From assembly GCA_002328415.1 (NCBI GenBank), contig DCXL01000003.1, forward strand, positions 46,542 to 110,541: a stretch of DNA of 64,000 nucleotides, in the 5' to 3' direction. This stretch comes from Micavibrio sp. UBA2137 (lineage in GTDB: Bacteria > Pseudomonadota > Alphaproteobacteria > Micavibrionales > Micavibrionaceae). Made by a program: the position numbers and the translations under genes. How positions within the stretch are numbered: position 1 is the stretch's first letter; each line of letters starts with the position of its first letter. Below the pieces are notes generated by a model. The model worked only from the letters and a program-made list of their open reading frames with translations. It did no database searches and had not been told where the DNA came from. Shown here piece after piece: positions 36,111-45,250 of the stretch.

Positions 36111-36929
36111 ATGAGTGCGCACAATACAGCCTACGATAAATATCTCGATCGCCTTGAGGCGGAAACCATTTATATCCTGCGCGAGGCCTATAATAAAGTT
36201 GACCCTTTGGCCATGCTCTGGTCAATCGGGAAAGACTCTAATGCGCTTTTGTGGATGGCACGAAAGGCGTTCTTCGGCAAAGTGCCTTTTCCAGTCGTGC
36301 AGCTCGACACAGGTATGGAGCTGGATGAGGTTTACGCATTTCGTGATCAGATTGTGAAGGATTGGGACCTTAACCTTAAAATTGAAATGTGCCCGCCTGA
36401 AGAAGATATGGATAAAACATTGCCACCTGCAACGCGTGCAGCGATGCGCAAGACAGAGGGCTTGAAACAATTGCTTGTTTCTGAAGACTATAAGGGCGTG
36501 ATGGCGGGTATTCGTCGTGATGAACAATCCATGCGCGCCAAGGAACGTGTCTTTTCACCACGTAGCACGCATGGCGACTGGGATTTCAAAAATCAACCTG
36601 CCGAAATTTGGGACCAATATAAAACAGATGTGCCAGGGGGATGCCACTTGCGTATTCACCCCATTCTCAGCTGGACAGAGATTGATATCTGGCGCTATAC
36701 AAAGCGCGAGAATATTCCTGTTGTGCCGCTTTACTTTGCACGTGATGGGAAACGTTATCGCTCGCTTGGAGAGAAGAATATTACATTCCCTGTGAAAAGT
36801 AGGGCGTCAAACATTGATGAGATTATCGAAGAGTTGCAATCGACAAAAACCTCTGAACGTGCTGGGCGTTCAATGGATAATGAGAGCGAAAACAGCTTTG
36901 AAATTTTAAGAACACGCGGATATATGTAG
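36111..36929 (+). CDS. cysD: Sulfate adenylyltransferase subunit 2 (CysD)
   Basis: CysD is the catalytic subunit that makes adenosine-5'-phosphosulfate (APS) from sulfate and ATP. The PP-loop is SIGKDS at residues 38-43. The GIRRDEQSMRAKERVFSPRS region and the HPILSWTEIDIWRY stretch are standard. The 272-residue length is shorter than the approximately 300 of Escherichia coli because of a shortened middle. It is 9 bp after ugd and 8 bp before cysNC. No cysH, cysI or sulfate transporter is in the window, so the PAPS made may serve sulfation or reduction elsewhere. Confidence 0.95.
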   Translation: MSAHNTAYDKYLDRLEAETIYILREAYNKVDPLAMLWSIGKDSNALLWMARKAFFGKVPFPVVQLDTGMELDEVYAFRDQIVKDWDLNLKIEMCPPEEDMDKTLPPATRAAMRKTEGLKQLLVSEDYKGVMAGIRRDEQSMRAKERVFSPRSTHGDWDFKNQPAEIWDQYKTDVPGGCHLRIHPILSWTEIDIWRYTKRENIPVVPLYFARDGKRYRSLGEKNITFPVKSRASNIDEIIEELQSTKTSERAGRSMDNESENSFEILRTRGYM

Positions 36930-36937
36930 TTGAATTT

Positions 36938-38890
36938 ATGGCAAAAAATAAAACAAAAGAGCAATCAGTGAAATTAGAAAACGATAAGGTGCGTATCGTA
37001 ATAGTTGGACATGTTGATCATGGAAAATCGACACTTATCGGGCGTCTTCTTTATGATACCGACAGCCTTCCTGATGGTAAAATGGACGAACTGAAAAAAG
37101 CATCTGAAAAACGCGGTGAGGTGATTGAATGGTCATATTTGTTGGATGCGTTTCAGGCCGAACGTGATCAGGCGATTACGATTGATACAACGCAAATCCA
37201 GTTTTCCACCGATAAAAAGAATTTTGTCATTATTGATGCGCCAGGCCATACAGAATTTTTGAAAAATATGATTTCTGGCGCGGCACAGGCAGATGCTGCC
37301 ATTTTGGTGGTCGATGCGGTTGAGGGCTTGCAGGAACAAACACGTCGTCATGCCTACCTTTTAAGTCTTTTGGGCCTTCGTCAGGTGGCGGTTGTGGTCA
37401 ATAAAATTGATAAAATCGACTTTTCTGCTGAAAAATATGGCGCGCTTTGTAAGAAAATTGTCGATTTTCTTGGTGGTATGAATATTCGTCCCTCTGAAAT
37501 CCTGCCCATTTCTGCGCGTCATGGGCATAATATGACCGTGCTTTCAGATAACGAAATGCCTTGGTATGACGGTAAGACATTGATTCAGTTGCTTAACGAT
37601 CTTGAACCACGTCGTCCTTCTATTGCACGTCCTTTGCGCTTCCCCGTACAGGATGTTTATCGCCTAGAGGAAAAACGAATTTTTGTCGGACGTATTGAAA
37701 GTGGCATATTGCGCAAAGGTGATACGCTTCTATTCTCGCCCACAAACGAAAAGGCCAAGGTGACTGCCATTGAAGAATGGCCAAACCCAGATATTGAAAC
37801 TGTAGAGGCACATGCGGGGCAATCCATTGGGATTACGTTGGATAAGCCTATCTTTGTCGAGCGTGGCCATGTCGCCAGTCACGAAGAAAATGCGCCGATG
37901 CTGTCAAACGTGTTCCGTACGCATCTTTTCTGGCTCTCCAAAAATCCGATGAAGGTTGGTGATACATTTAAGGCACGTCTACACGCGGCTGAATATAACG
38001 CCACTATTCAATCTATTGACCATTTGATTGATACCGAAACCTTGGTTGAGCTTGAGGATTCAGAGCGCGTTGAGAAAAACCAGATTGCAAAGGTCACCAT
38101 TCGTGTGCGTGATATGGTGGCGCTTGATCCCTATTCAGATAATGATAAGACAGGACGTATTGTTCTTTATGATGAGCATTCAGTTGTAGGGGGCGGTACC
38201 ATTTTCATGGATGGTTATGCCGACCAACGCCGTACATTAACGCCTAAATCTGAGAATATCTACAAGGTCGACCATTTGCTATCATATGACCGCCGTGCCG
38301 AGCGCAATGGCTATTATGGTGGTATTTTCTGGTTCACAGGTTTGTCTGGTTCTGGGAAATCAACATTGGCGATGAAGGTTGAACAGGCCTTGTTCAAAAA
38401 GGGCTATCACACCTATGTGCTTGATGGTGACAATGTCCGCCATGGGCTGAATAAGGATTTGGGTTTCTCACCAGATGACCGTTCTGAAAATATTCGCCGT
38501 ATTTCCGAGGTCGCAGGACTAATTTCTGATGCAGGAACAATCTGTATCACGGCCTTTATTTCGCCTTATCGTTCTGACCGCAAGCGCGCGCGCGACATTA
38601 AGCCTGAGCGTTTCCACGAAATTTACATTAAGGCGTCACTTGATGCCTGTGAGGACCGTGACCCCAAGGGGCTTTATAAAAAGGCACGTAAAGGTGAAAT
38701 CAAGCAATTTACGGGCATTGATTCACCTTATGAAACACCTGAAAACCCTGATTTGGTGGTGGATACAGAGGCCAATGATATCGAGACATGTATCGCGCAA
38801 ATCGTGAATTATATCGAGAGTAACATTGCTGTGAAAAAGAACGATAATGACGCACAAAATGAAAATGGAGAAAAAGCCCTTGCCATCTAA
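36938..38890 (+). CDS. cysNC: Bifunctional sulfate adenylyltransferase subunit 1 / APS kinase (CysN-CysC fusion)
   Basis: The N-terminal GTPase part activates CysD: GHVDHGKST at residues 24-32, DAPGHTEFLKNM and NKIDKID are the G motifs. A beta-barrel region follows to about residue 440. The C-terminal APS kinase part has the P-loop GLSGSGKST from residue 468, DGDNVRHGLN and FISPYRSDR. Total length is 650, as for other fusions. It produces PAPS. The 3' end overlaps the following cysQ by 44 bp in another frame if the first ATG of cysQ is used. Confidence 0.96.
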   Translation: MAKNKTKEQSVKLENDKVRIVIVGHVDHGKSTLIGRLLYDTDSLPDGKMDELKKASEKRGEVIEWSYLLDAFQAERDQAITIDTTQIQFSTDKKNFVIIDAPGHTEFLKNMISGAAQADAAILVVDAVEGLQEQTRRHAYLLSLLGLRQVAVVVNKIDKIDFSAEKYGALCKKIVDFLGGMNIRPSEILPISARHGHNMTVLSDNEMPWYDGKTLIQLLNDLEPRRPSIARPLRFPVQDVYRLEEKRIFVGRIESGILRKGDTLLFSPTNEKAKVTAIEEWPNPDIETVEAHAGQSIGITLDKPIFVERGHVASHEENAPMLSNVFRTHLFWLSKNPMKVGDTFKARLHAAEYNATIQSIDHLIDTETLVELEDSERVEKNQIAKVTIRVRDMVALDPYSDNDKTGRIVLYDEHSVVGGGTIFMDGYADQRRTLTPKSENIYKVDHLLSYDRRAERNGYYGGIFWFTGLSGSGKSTLAMKVEQALFKKGYHTYVLDGDNVRHGLNKDLGFSPDDRSENIRRISEVAGLISDAGTICITAFISPYRSDRKRARDIKPERFHEIYIKASLDACEDRDPKGLYKKARKGEIKQFTGIDSPYETPENPDLVVDTEANDIETCIAQIVNYIESNIAVKKNDNDAQNENGEKALAI

Positions 38891-39722
38891 ACATGTTTTT
38901 TCTCACCCCAAGGCGCTTCTCAATCAGGTTAGGCGCATTGCCATTGCCGCAGGCGAGGTCACGCTCGATTATTTTGATGAGGGTGGCTATTCAGGCGCGG
39001 ACGTAAAGGGTGATGGCTCACCTGTGACGCTCGCCGACCAAAAGGCCGAGGATTTAATCAAGGCTAAATTGCTAGAGATTGCTCCTGAAACACCATTTTT
39101 GGGTGAGGAATCTGTGGCCAGTGGCGAACATCCTGATTTTGACGTGAGCGATTTTTACTGGTGCGTTGACCCGCTGGATGGCACAAAGGAATTTATCTCT
39201 GGCAGTGGTGATTACACCGTTAATATTGCCCTGATTTACAAGGACAGCCCTGTCATGGGGGTGGTTTACGCGCCTGTTCATGGCGAACTTTATGCGGGCT
39301 ATACCTCGCTTGAGGGCGAACAATTTGCCCTGCGCTGGCTGGAGGATACGGGCTCGGAAAAAATGATCCATACACGCCGCGCCCCCCGTGAAGGGTTAAC
39401 GATTGTGGCCAGCAAGTCGCATGGGAGTGGTGAGAAGCTAGATACGTTTTTAGATGGATTTAAAATTAACAAGCTCGCTAAACGTGGTTCTTCGTTGAAA
39501 ATTTGTATTGTCGCAGCAGGTAAAGCTGATATCTATCCGCGCTTTGGTCCAACATGTGAATGGGATACGGCGGCGGCGGACGCCATTTTGCGCGCAGCAG
39601 GTGGTATGATTACCGATACGCAGAATAAACCGCTTTCCTATCGCAAAAAGGGCGGCAATTACCTGAATCCTGAATTTATCGCCTGGTCAGGTGATTTATT
39701 GCCTGAAGAGGCCGCAGCCTAA
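38847..39722 (+). CDS. cysQ: 3'(2'),5'-bisphosphate nucleotidase CysQ
   Basis: CysQ removes the 3'-phosphate of PAP, the by-product of PAPS use. This inositol monophosphatase-fold enzyme has GSPVTLADQKAED, a glutamate in LGEES, the metal loop VDPLDGTKEF, and WDTAAADAILRAAGG near the end. The first ATG at 38847 overlaps cysNC by 44 bp; ATGs at 38859 and 38865 are alternatives, and none has a strong ribosome site. The location behind cysDNC supports PAP removal. The gene ends 22 bp before a perfect inverted repeat. Confidence 0.93.
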   Translation: MTHKMKMEKKPLPSKHVFSHPKALLNQVRRIAIAAGEVTLDYFDEGGYSGADVKGDGSPVTLADQKAEDLIKAKLLEIAPETPFLGEESVASGEHPDFDVSDFYWCVDPLDGTKEFISGSGDYTVNIALIYKDSPVMGVVYAPVHGELYAGYTSLEGEQFALRWLEDTGSEKMIHTRRAPREGLTIVASKSHGSGEKLDTFLDGFKINKLAKRGSSLKICIVAAGKADIYPRFGPTCEWDTAAADAILRAAGGMITDTQNKPLSYRKKGGNYLNPEFIAWSGDLLPEEAAA

Positions 39723-39744
39723 CACTTAAATTTCTTCTTTCTTG

Positions 39745-39773
39745 GAACAACGCGAGCGCGCGTTGCGTTGTTC
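39745..39773. terminator. Perfect 9-bp inverted repeat after cysQ
   Basis: GAACAACGC (39745-39753) and GCGTTGTTC (39765-39773) are perfect inverted arms around an 11-base loop that itself contains GCGCGC. It has no T-run, so it is a terminator-like hairpin rather than a canonical rho-independent terminator. It lies between cysQ and the aldehyde dehydrogenase gene and would fit the 3' end of the ugd-cysDNCQ transcript. Confidence 0.5.
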
Positions 39774-39813
39774 AGTTACAAAATTAATAAACACATAAAA
39801 GGAAGCAAATTTC

Positions 39814-41178
39814 ATGACGCTGCAAAGCATTAACCCTGCCACAGAAGACATAATCAAAACATATGAGGAGCAAAGTGACCAGTTTGTGCAAGATGCCATT
39901 GAACGCTCTGTGCGCGCCTTCACACATCAAAAACATTTAAGCTTTGAGGATCGCGCCGCAAAGTTGCAGAACATGTCGGATTTGCTGGAAAAGGACAAAG
40001 AGGCCATTGCAACGCTCATGACGTCTGAAATGGGTAAAACCTATAAAAGCGCAGTGGCAGAAGTTGAAAAATGCGCTTGGGTGTGTCGCCATTATGCTGA
40101 AAATGGTGCGGATTATTTAAAGGATGAGCATATCAAAACAGACAAAAGCGCGTCTTACATTGCCTACTTGCCTTTAGGGCCTATTTTGGCGGTCATGCCG
40201 TGGAATTTCCCGCTCTGGCAAGTTATTCGTTTTGCGGCCCCCGCACTCATGGCAGGCAATACTTGTCTGCTTAAACATGCCTCGAATGTCGCAGGATGCG
40301 CTGTTCTGATTGAGGATTATTTCAGACGCGCAGGCTTTGATGCGCATGAATTCCAAATATTGCTCATTGGCGCGAAAAAGGTCGCTCAAATCATTGAGGA
40401 TGAACGCGTGCGCGGTGTCACACTTACAGGATCTGAGGGAGCAGGGAAGGCCGTTGCCAAGCACGCGGCGTATAATTTAAAGCCAACCGTGCTTGAACTG
40501 GGTGGGTCCGACCCGTTTATTGTGATGCCGTCTGCCGATATGGACAACGCCATTGAAATGGCGGTTAACGGGCGTATTCAGAATAATGGACAATCCTGTA
40601 TCGCAGCTAAACGCTTTATCATTCATACCGATGTTTATGATGAATTCCGAGAGAAAATGGCTGCACGTTTTGAAAAATTGAAAATAGGTGATCCGATGGA
40701 TAAAGACACCGATGTTGGCCCTCTTGCAATGGCGCAAATTCTGGACGAGTTAGAAGAGCAAGTCGAGGAAACGCTTAAGAAAGGCGCAAAATGCGTAACA
40801 GGCGCTAAAAGGCTTGATCGCAAAGGTTATTTCATGAGCCCGGGCATTTTAGAAAATATCCCTGAAGATGCCCCTGCTTACACGGAAGAATTATTCGGCC
40901 CCGTGGCGTGTTTTTACCGCGTTGCAAGCCTTGAGGAGGCTGTAACGTTCGGCAATATTACGCGTTTTGGGCTTGGATCTGCCATTATGACGCAGGATGA
41001 AGAGGATAAGGCTTATGCCATTAAGCATCTGGACGCGGGGGGCACATTCATTAATACGATTACGGCCTCTGATCCACGCCTGCCTTTTGGCGGTGTGAAG
41101 GCCTCGGGTTATGGACGCGAGCTCTCACGCGACGGCATTCGCGAATTTGTAAATATCAAAACAGTTGTTGAGAAGTAG
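39814..41178 (+). CDS. NAD(P)-dependent succinate-semialdehyde dehydrogenase (Sad/YneI type)
   Basis: This aldehyde dehydrogenase probably oxidises succinate semialdehyde to succinate. The 454-residue protein has the general base E228 in ELGGSDPF, the catalytic cysteine C262 in NNGQSCIAAKRF and PWNFPLWQ in the cofactor region. The length and the short N-terminus fit the Sad/YneI group better than the longer GabD. The exact aldehyde cannot be proven from sequence. A ribosome site AAAAGGAAG precedes the ATG. There is no gabT in the window. Confidence 0.9.
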   Translation: MTLQSINPATEDIIKTYEEQSDQFVQDAIERSVRAFTHQKHLSFEDRAAKLQNMSDLLEKDKEAIATLMTSEMGKTYKSAVAEVEKCAWVCRHYAENGADYLKDEHIKTDKSASYIAYLPLGPILAVMPWNFPLWQVIRFAAPALMAGNTCLLKHASNVAGCAVLIEDYFRRAGFDAHEFQILLIGAKKVAQIIEDERVRGVTLTGSEGAGKAVAKHAAYNLKPTVLELGGSDPFIVMPSADMDNAIEMAVNGRIQNNGQSCIAAKRFIIHTDVYDEFREKMAARFEKLKIGDPMDKDTDVGPLAMAQILDELEEQVEETLKKGAKCVTGAKRLDRKGYFMSPGILENIPEDAPAYTEELFGPVACFYRVASLEEAVTFGNITRFGLGSAIMTQDEEDKAYAIKHLDAGGTFINTITASDPRLPFGGVKASGYGRELSRDGIREFVNIKTVVEK

Positions 41179-41271
41179 GCCTGACCTGTCCTGAGTACAA
41201 TAGTATTATCAATGGGTTATTCTTGCTTTAGGTGCGCTCTCCTCTTAATTTAAAAGAGTGGAGATGCATTT

Positions 41272-42941
41272 ATGTCAGAATTAAAAATACTACATATCGA
41301 AGACAATTTTGCCGATGCATTTCTTTTGAAAAGCTTTCTAGATGCACCCGCAGAAACCTCACAAACACAAGCCTTTGAAATATGTCATATTACAGAACTT
41401 GGCGAGGCGGTTAAGCATTTGGAAGAAAACTTTTATCATGTTGTTTTGCTTGATTTAAATTTGCCAGATGGGCAGGGGGTGGAGAACTTAAAGCGCCTGA
41501 AGGCCTCCTTTCCTGATGTTCCTATTATTGTCATTACAGGCATAAACGATAATAAGGTGGCTATGGACGCACTACGCTATGGGGCGCAGGAATATATTGT
41601 GAAGGAACATAATAGTGCGCCTATTATGAAGCAGATTATTCAGTCTTCTATCTATCGAAAATGGTTGGAAAGTGACCTCTACCAACGCGCCTTTTATGAT
41701 GCACTCACAGGATTACCAAACAGATCGCTGTTTGAACAAACGGTAAAAAAGCGCCTTGCCTCTGCCCGCAGGCAGGAAGCCCATGGGGCTTTATGCTTTT
41801 TGGATGTAAATGATTTTAAGGTCGTGAATGATACCTACGGCCATGACATGGGTAACGAAATCCTTAAAGAAGTAGCATCACGATTGCAGAAAAATATTCG
41901 AGATAGCGATATCGCAGGACGTTATGCGGGTGACGAATTTATCCTTTTTCTTGATAATGGAGATCATCCCATTGACCGCCATTGGTGTACAACGATGGCG
42001 CATAAGATTGTGAGCGCATTAAGTGCGCCTATTACTCTTGACGGGCAAGCACGCACTATCAAGGTCAGTTTTGGGCTCGCCACCTTTCCAGAAAGTGCCT
42101 ATTGTTATGACAGTCTGTTCAAGCGTGCGGATGTGGCCATGTATAAGGCAAAGGCACGCAAAGGAACGCAAGCCGCAGCCTTTGAAATTGATTCAGGTCC
42201 TGAATTGGGCTTTAGGTCAGAGATTCCCAAGGCAATAAATACAAACAGGCCCGCACAAATAAATTTGACGGCGGCGGTTTTGCATGATTTAAAGGCTCCC
42301 CTGCGGGCGCTAAAACTTAATATTGATGCCCTACAAGAGCGCAATAATTTGCCTGCTTCTGATTTAAAGAAAATTGGCCATCACATTGAAATGATGTCTG
42401 AAGTTTTGTCCGTGCAACTGGGACAATTTAAAAATAATGCAGATTTAAAATATACATCGATACGTAGCGTTATTAAATTAATTCTTGATGATTTTGTACC
42501 AGATATGCAGCGTGAAGAGGCAGAAATTGTCATTCGCAAGATGCCGACGCTTTTTTGTCATGAACACTTGCTCAAACGTGTTTTTCTAAATGTTATTTTA
42601 AACGCCTTTCATTACCACAGTAAAAAGCGTCCCTTGCGCCTTTTTTTTCTTGTCATGAGTGGGAAGACAGCTTGACATTAACAATATCTGATAATGGTGT
42701 TGGTGTTCCCATTACACATTTATAAGAGATTTTTAAGCCAAGCGTGCGTCTGCGTAATAGACATATGGCGCGAAAAAATAGCGCAGGTCATGGCTTAGGG
42801 CTTTCAGGGTGTGTTGTACTTCTGGAAACAATTGGTGGGCGTATTAAGGCGCGACAAAATACGCCCCATGGCCTGATCATTGAAATAACCTTACCAATTA
42901 CCAATGAAATGCTACAAGAGGCAAACGCTACGCTTCATTAG
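41272..42941 (+). pseudogene. Receiver-GGDEF-histidine kinase hybrid, broken in the ATPase domain
   Basis: The intact part (41272-42675, 467 residues) has a receiver domain with D61 and K111. A GGDEF-like domain follows with AGDEF at 219-223 instead of GGDEF. Then comes a histidine kinase dimerisation block with H338 in AVLHDLKAPLRAL and an N-box (LNVILNAFHYHS). After a run of eight T bases at 42641-42648 the frame shifts. In the other frame translation continues as DSLTLTISDNGVGVP, IFKPSVRLRNR and SAGHGLGLSG, which are the G1, F and G2 ATP-binding boxes. That frame has a TAA at 42723-42725. Restoring the frame needs one base, but the stop needs a second change. Therefore the kinase function is probably lost; the receiver and GGDEF parts might still work. 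The end touches the lone receiver gene (overlap 4 bp). Confidence 0.8.
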
Positions 42942-43396
42942 CTATTAAAGACTTTATCAAGAGAAAGATGGTATTTCCAGAGGCAAGCGGTTTGCATCAC
43001 CCCAAATTCCTTAATCAGTAGGCCACGCACACCAACCGAGAAAAGCTGTTGCTGGGCAATGCTATGTGCCTGCCCAATGATAAAATATGTGGGTACAAGT
43101 TCATCGCTTTGGATTAGTGCGTGATAGGTCTCTAGTCCAGAAATGCCTGGCATATTAACATCAATGAGTGACAGATCAGGTTTGCGCATGCTGGATTCCA
43201 AGTTGGATATGCCAGATTTAAAATGTGTAATGTGGCAGGCAGGATACACAATATTGAGCACACGCTGCACAAAATGCGCATCCTCGACGGAATCATCAAT
43301 CAGATGGACTGTGCGCATTTTTAGTGTTGTGCGTGGCGCGTTTGTTACAATGTCTTTGCTTCTAGTGTCAGAATTTGCTCTTTGAATTTGAAACAT
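42938..43396 (-). CDS. Single-domain response regulator
   Basis: The 152-residue product has a receiver domain: an acid pair in LIDDSVEDA, the phosphoacceptor D79 in SLIDVNMPG and the lysine K129 in GLLIKEFG. No output domain follows. The N-terminal 26 residues precede the domain, and ATG at 43318 (MRTVHLIDD) may be the real start. It faces the broken hybrid kinase head to head and overlaps it by 4 bp at the 3' ends, so it is probably its former partner. No chemotaxis genes are near. Confidence 0.85.
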   Translation of the reverse strand: MFQIQRANSDTRSKDIVTNAPRTTLKMRTVHLIDDSVEDAHFVQRVLNIVYPACHITHFKSGISNLESSMRKPDLSLIDVNMPGISGLETYHALIQSDELVPTYFIIGQAHSIAQQQLFSVGVRGLLIKEFGVMQTACLWKYHLSLDKVFNS

Positions 43397-43569
43397 GATC
43401 TTCCCCTCCTTGTAAGTGTTTCAAGTCTTATTCAAGCAAAGACATCTTAAATTTCTGTCGTGAGAGGGTTTGGTTCTCTTACATGCATACGAAGTCATGG
43501 GCAATAAACGGAACTTCACAAGCGGCGAATGGGTTAGTTAAGGGAATAAATAATTTAAGGAGGAAATCG

Positions 43570-44061
43570 ATGTCGAGCCCAGAACATAAAGAACAAATCT
43601 GGAATTTAATTAAGGACGTAAAAGTTGGAATGTTAGCCACAGAAGACCAAGGTGACATGCATGCTCGCCCCATGCATCTGGTTCAAAAGGACTATGATGG
43701 CACAATTTGGTTTTTTACACGCAGGGACGCAGAGAAGGTCGATGAGTTAAAAAGCGGTCGTAATGTGTGCCTGACTTTTTCAGACCCAAGCAATGACATC
43801 TATGTTTCAATGACAGGGAAAGCACACCTCTCTTTTGATAAGGACCTGATTGATAAATTTTGGAATCCCTTTGTTGGTGCATGGTTTGAAAACGGGAAAG
43901 AAGACCCAAATGTCGCGCTTCTTGAAATTAAGATAAATAGCGGCGAGCATTGGAAAACTGATGCCAATAAAATTGTACAGCTCTATGAGATTGCCAAGGC
44001 CAATGTCACAGACACGACCCCTGATATGGGTGAAAACGAAAAATTTGGAAATCTGAAATAG
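43570..44061 (+). CDS. Pyridoxamine 5'-phosphate oxidase-fold protein (general stress protein 26 type)
   Basis: These split-barrel flavin-binding proteins are mostly of unknown substrate; some bind FMN or F420. The 163-residue protein starts at 43570, where AAGGAGG (43557-43563) sits 6 bases before the ATG, a very strong ribosome site. An upstream in-frame ATG at 43483 would add 29 residues. Features are KVGMLATEDQG, ARPMHL and TIWFFTRRDAEKVDEL, as in the general stress protein 26 family. It is followed 8 bp later by the Tudor-like gene, so the two form a unit. Confidence 0.85.
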   Translation: MSSPEHKEQIWNLIKDVKVGMLATEDQGDMHARPMHLVQKDYDGTIWFFTRRDAEKVDELKSGRNVCLTFSDPSNDIYVSMTGKAHLSFDKDLIDKFWNPFVGAWFENGKEDPNVALLEIKINSGEHWKTDANKIVQLYEIAKANVTDTTPDMGENEKFGNLK

Positions 44062-44069
44062 GAGGCCAC

Positions 44070-44285
44070 ATGTCATATTCAGAAGGCACAAAAGTTGAAT
44101 GGGAGTGGGGCGAAGGCTCTGCGACTGGAACAGTAAAAAAGATATATACGCAAAAAACAACGCGTAAGATTAAAGGTAATGAGGTGACAAGAGAAGCTAG
44201 TAACGATTGTCCTGCTTATCTTATAAAACAAGATGATGGAGATGAGGTTTTAAAATCTCACTCCGAAGTAGATAAGGCAGTCTAA
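44070..44285 (+). CDS. Tudor-like DUF2945 (hypervirulence-associated) protein
   Basis: The 71-residue protein has a DUF2945/Hva1-TUDOR pattern: G-x-x-VEWEWGEGSATGTVKKI at the start and the later DDGDEVLKSHSEVDK. Such small basic-acidic proteins are common beside stress genes; function is unknown. AGGAGG just before the ATG is a strong ribosome site, as for the gene upstream. It ends 1 bp before the transglutaminase-like gene on the opposite strand. Confidence 0.85.
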   Translation: MSYSEGTKVEWEWGEGSATGTVKKIYTQKTTRKIKGNEVTREASNDCPAYLIKQDDGDEVLKSHSEVDKAV

Positions 44286-44286
44286 T

Positions 44287-45165
44287 TTAGCGCTTTGTTT
44301 CTATTTGAATAACGCCCTTGGCTTCGCACCAGTCAGGGCGTTTTTCGCAATAGGACATCATTTTACCCTCAACCTCTTGCTGCCCATCCATTTTAAAGCG
44401 CTCGGGATTATAGAGAACTGGTCCGCGCTTGCTTTCATCGTCATTATAGGAATAAAGAAAAGCATTCCCGTAATAAGGGGGGAGATGCGCAAGCTTTACA
44501 CCACGATTACCAACACGGCGCGTTCCATTATCAGGGGAGCAAGTGCCATCTGGCTCGCAATAAATTAAATTTGCTAGTGGGGTTTCCAGAATTTCACGTA
44601 GACCCAAAATCTCTCCACTACGATTATCTTTGACATACACGTTGTAAGTGGTGTCGAACATCATCATTTTCTGAAGGTCTGGATGCCAGACATCAATGAC
44701 AACGTGATCGAGATATCCTTTACGGTCAGCAGCAATCACGGCCTCGTCTGCTTCATAACCCATATGACGCAAAATATCAGCCATTGTGCGTGAGCGTGCT
44801 GAACATTCCATATGTGGAGGCTCAACATTTTCGCCATTTGCAGTCATATAATTATTTATTTTTTTCAAGAAAGCGTGTCTGCCGATTTTGATATCAGCCC
44901 AAAACTCATCATCAATCGCGTGAATAGAATTTTTGTGAACACATTCCAAAACACGAATAAATATGTCTGTATGCGGGATGCTTTGCTCACTGTCGCCAAA
45001 GCAGCCGGCAATGAATTTATCTTTTTCGGCATTATAAACCGCGAGCGTTTCGCTTTTTTTATAAGATTTTCTTATCTTATTCTGGAGCGTTGTGACGCCT
45101 GCTGTAACGGCGATGATAATCATAATGCCAATTATGCGCTCTGCAATTTCTCGTGTCTTTGTCAT
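44287..45165 (-). CDS. Membrane-anchored transglutaminase-like protein
   Basis: One hydrophobic segment at residues 10-27 anchors the 292-residue protein, with the rest outside. A papain-like transglutaminase core is suggested by C121 in ECSARSRTMADILR, H154 in YLDHVVIDVW and D171 in MMFDTTYNV, which sit in the correct order and spacing for the catalytic triad. The remainder (YCEPDGTCSPDNGTRRVGNR, and a C-terminal pair of cysteines) may form disulfides in the periplasm. Substrate is unknown. This is an inference from motif order; no other family was recognised. Confidence 0.65.
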   Translation of the reverse strand: MTKTREIAERIIGIMIIIAVTAGVTTLQNKIRKSYKKSETLAVYNAEKDKFIAGCFGDSEQSIPHTDIFIRVLECVHKNSIHAIDDEFWADIKIGRHAFLKKINNYMTANGENVEPPHMECSARSRTMADILRHMGYEADEAVIAADRKGYLDHVVIDVWHPDLQKMMMFDTTYNVYVKDNRSGEILGLREILETPLANLIYCEPDGTCSPDNGTRRVGNRGVKLAHLPPYYGNAFLYSYNDDESKRGPVLYNPERFKMDGQQEVEGKMMSYCEKRPDWCEAKGVIQIETKR

Positions 45166-45205
45166 GGGCGCGAGTGTGCGGAATTACCTTTAGATAATCA
45201 AGCAC

Positions 45206-45233
45206 AAAAAAACCCGCCAGATAGGCGGGTTTT
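45206..45233 (-). terminator. Rho-independent terminator after the DUF2383 gene
   Basis: ACCCGCC and GGCGGGT pair across a short ATAGA/TCTAT-like loop, flanked by A runs on one side and T runs on the other. On the minus strand the hairpin ends in TTTTTTT, right after the stop of the DUF2383 gene. It may also help the other direction. Confidence 0.85.
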
Positions 45234-45250
45234 GTAATGAGCTTATAAAC

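Noticed and set aside
42641..42725. Programmed frameshift or slippage in the hybrid kinase gene
   Set aside because: A slippage in the T8 run would restore the frame only until the TAA at 42723; two independent lesions favour decay.
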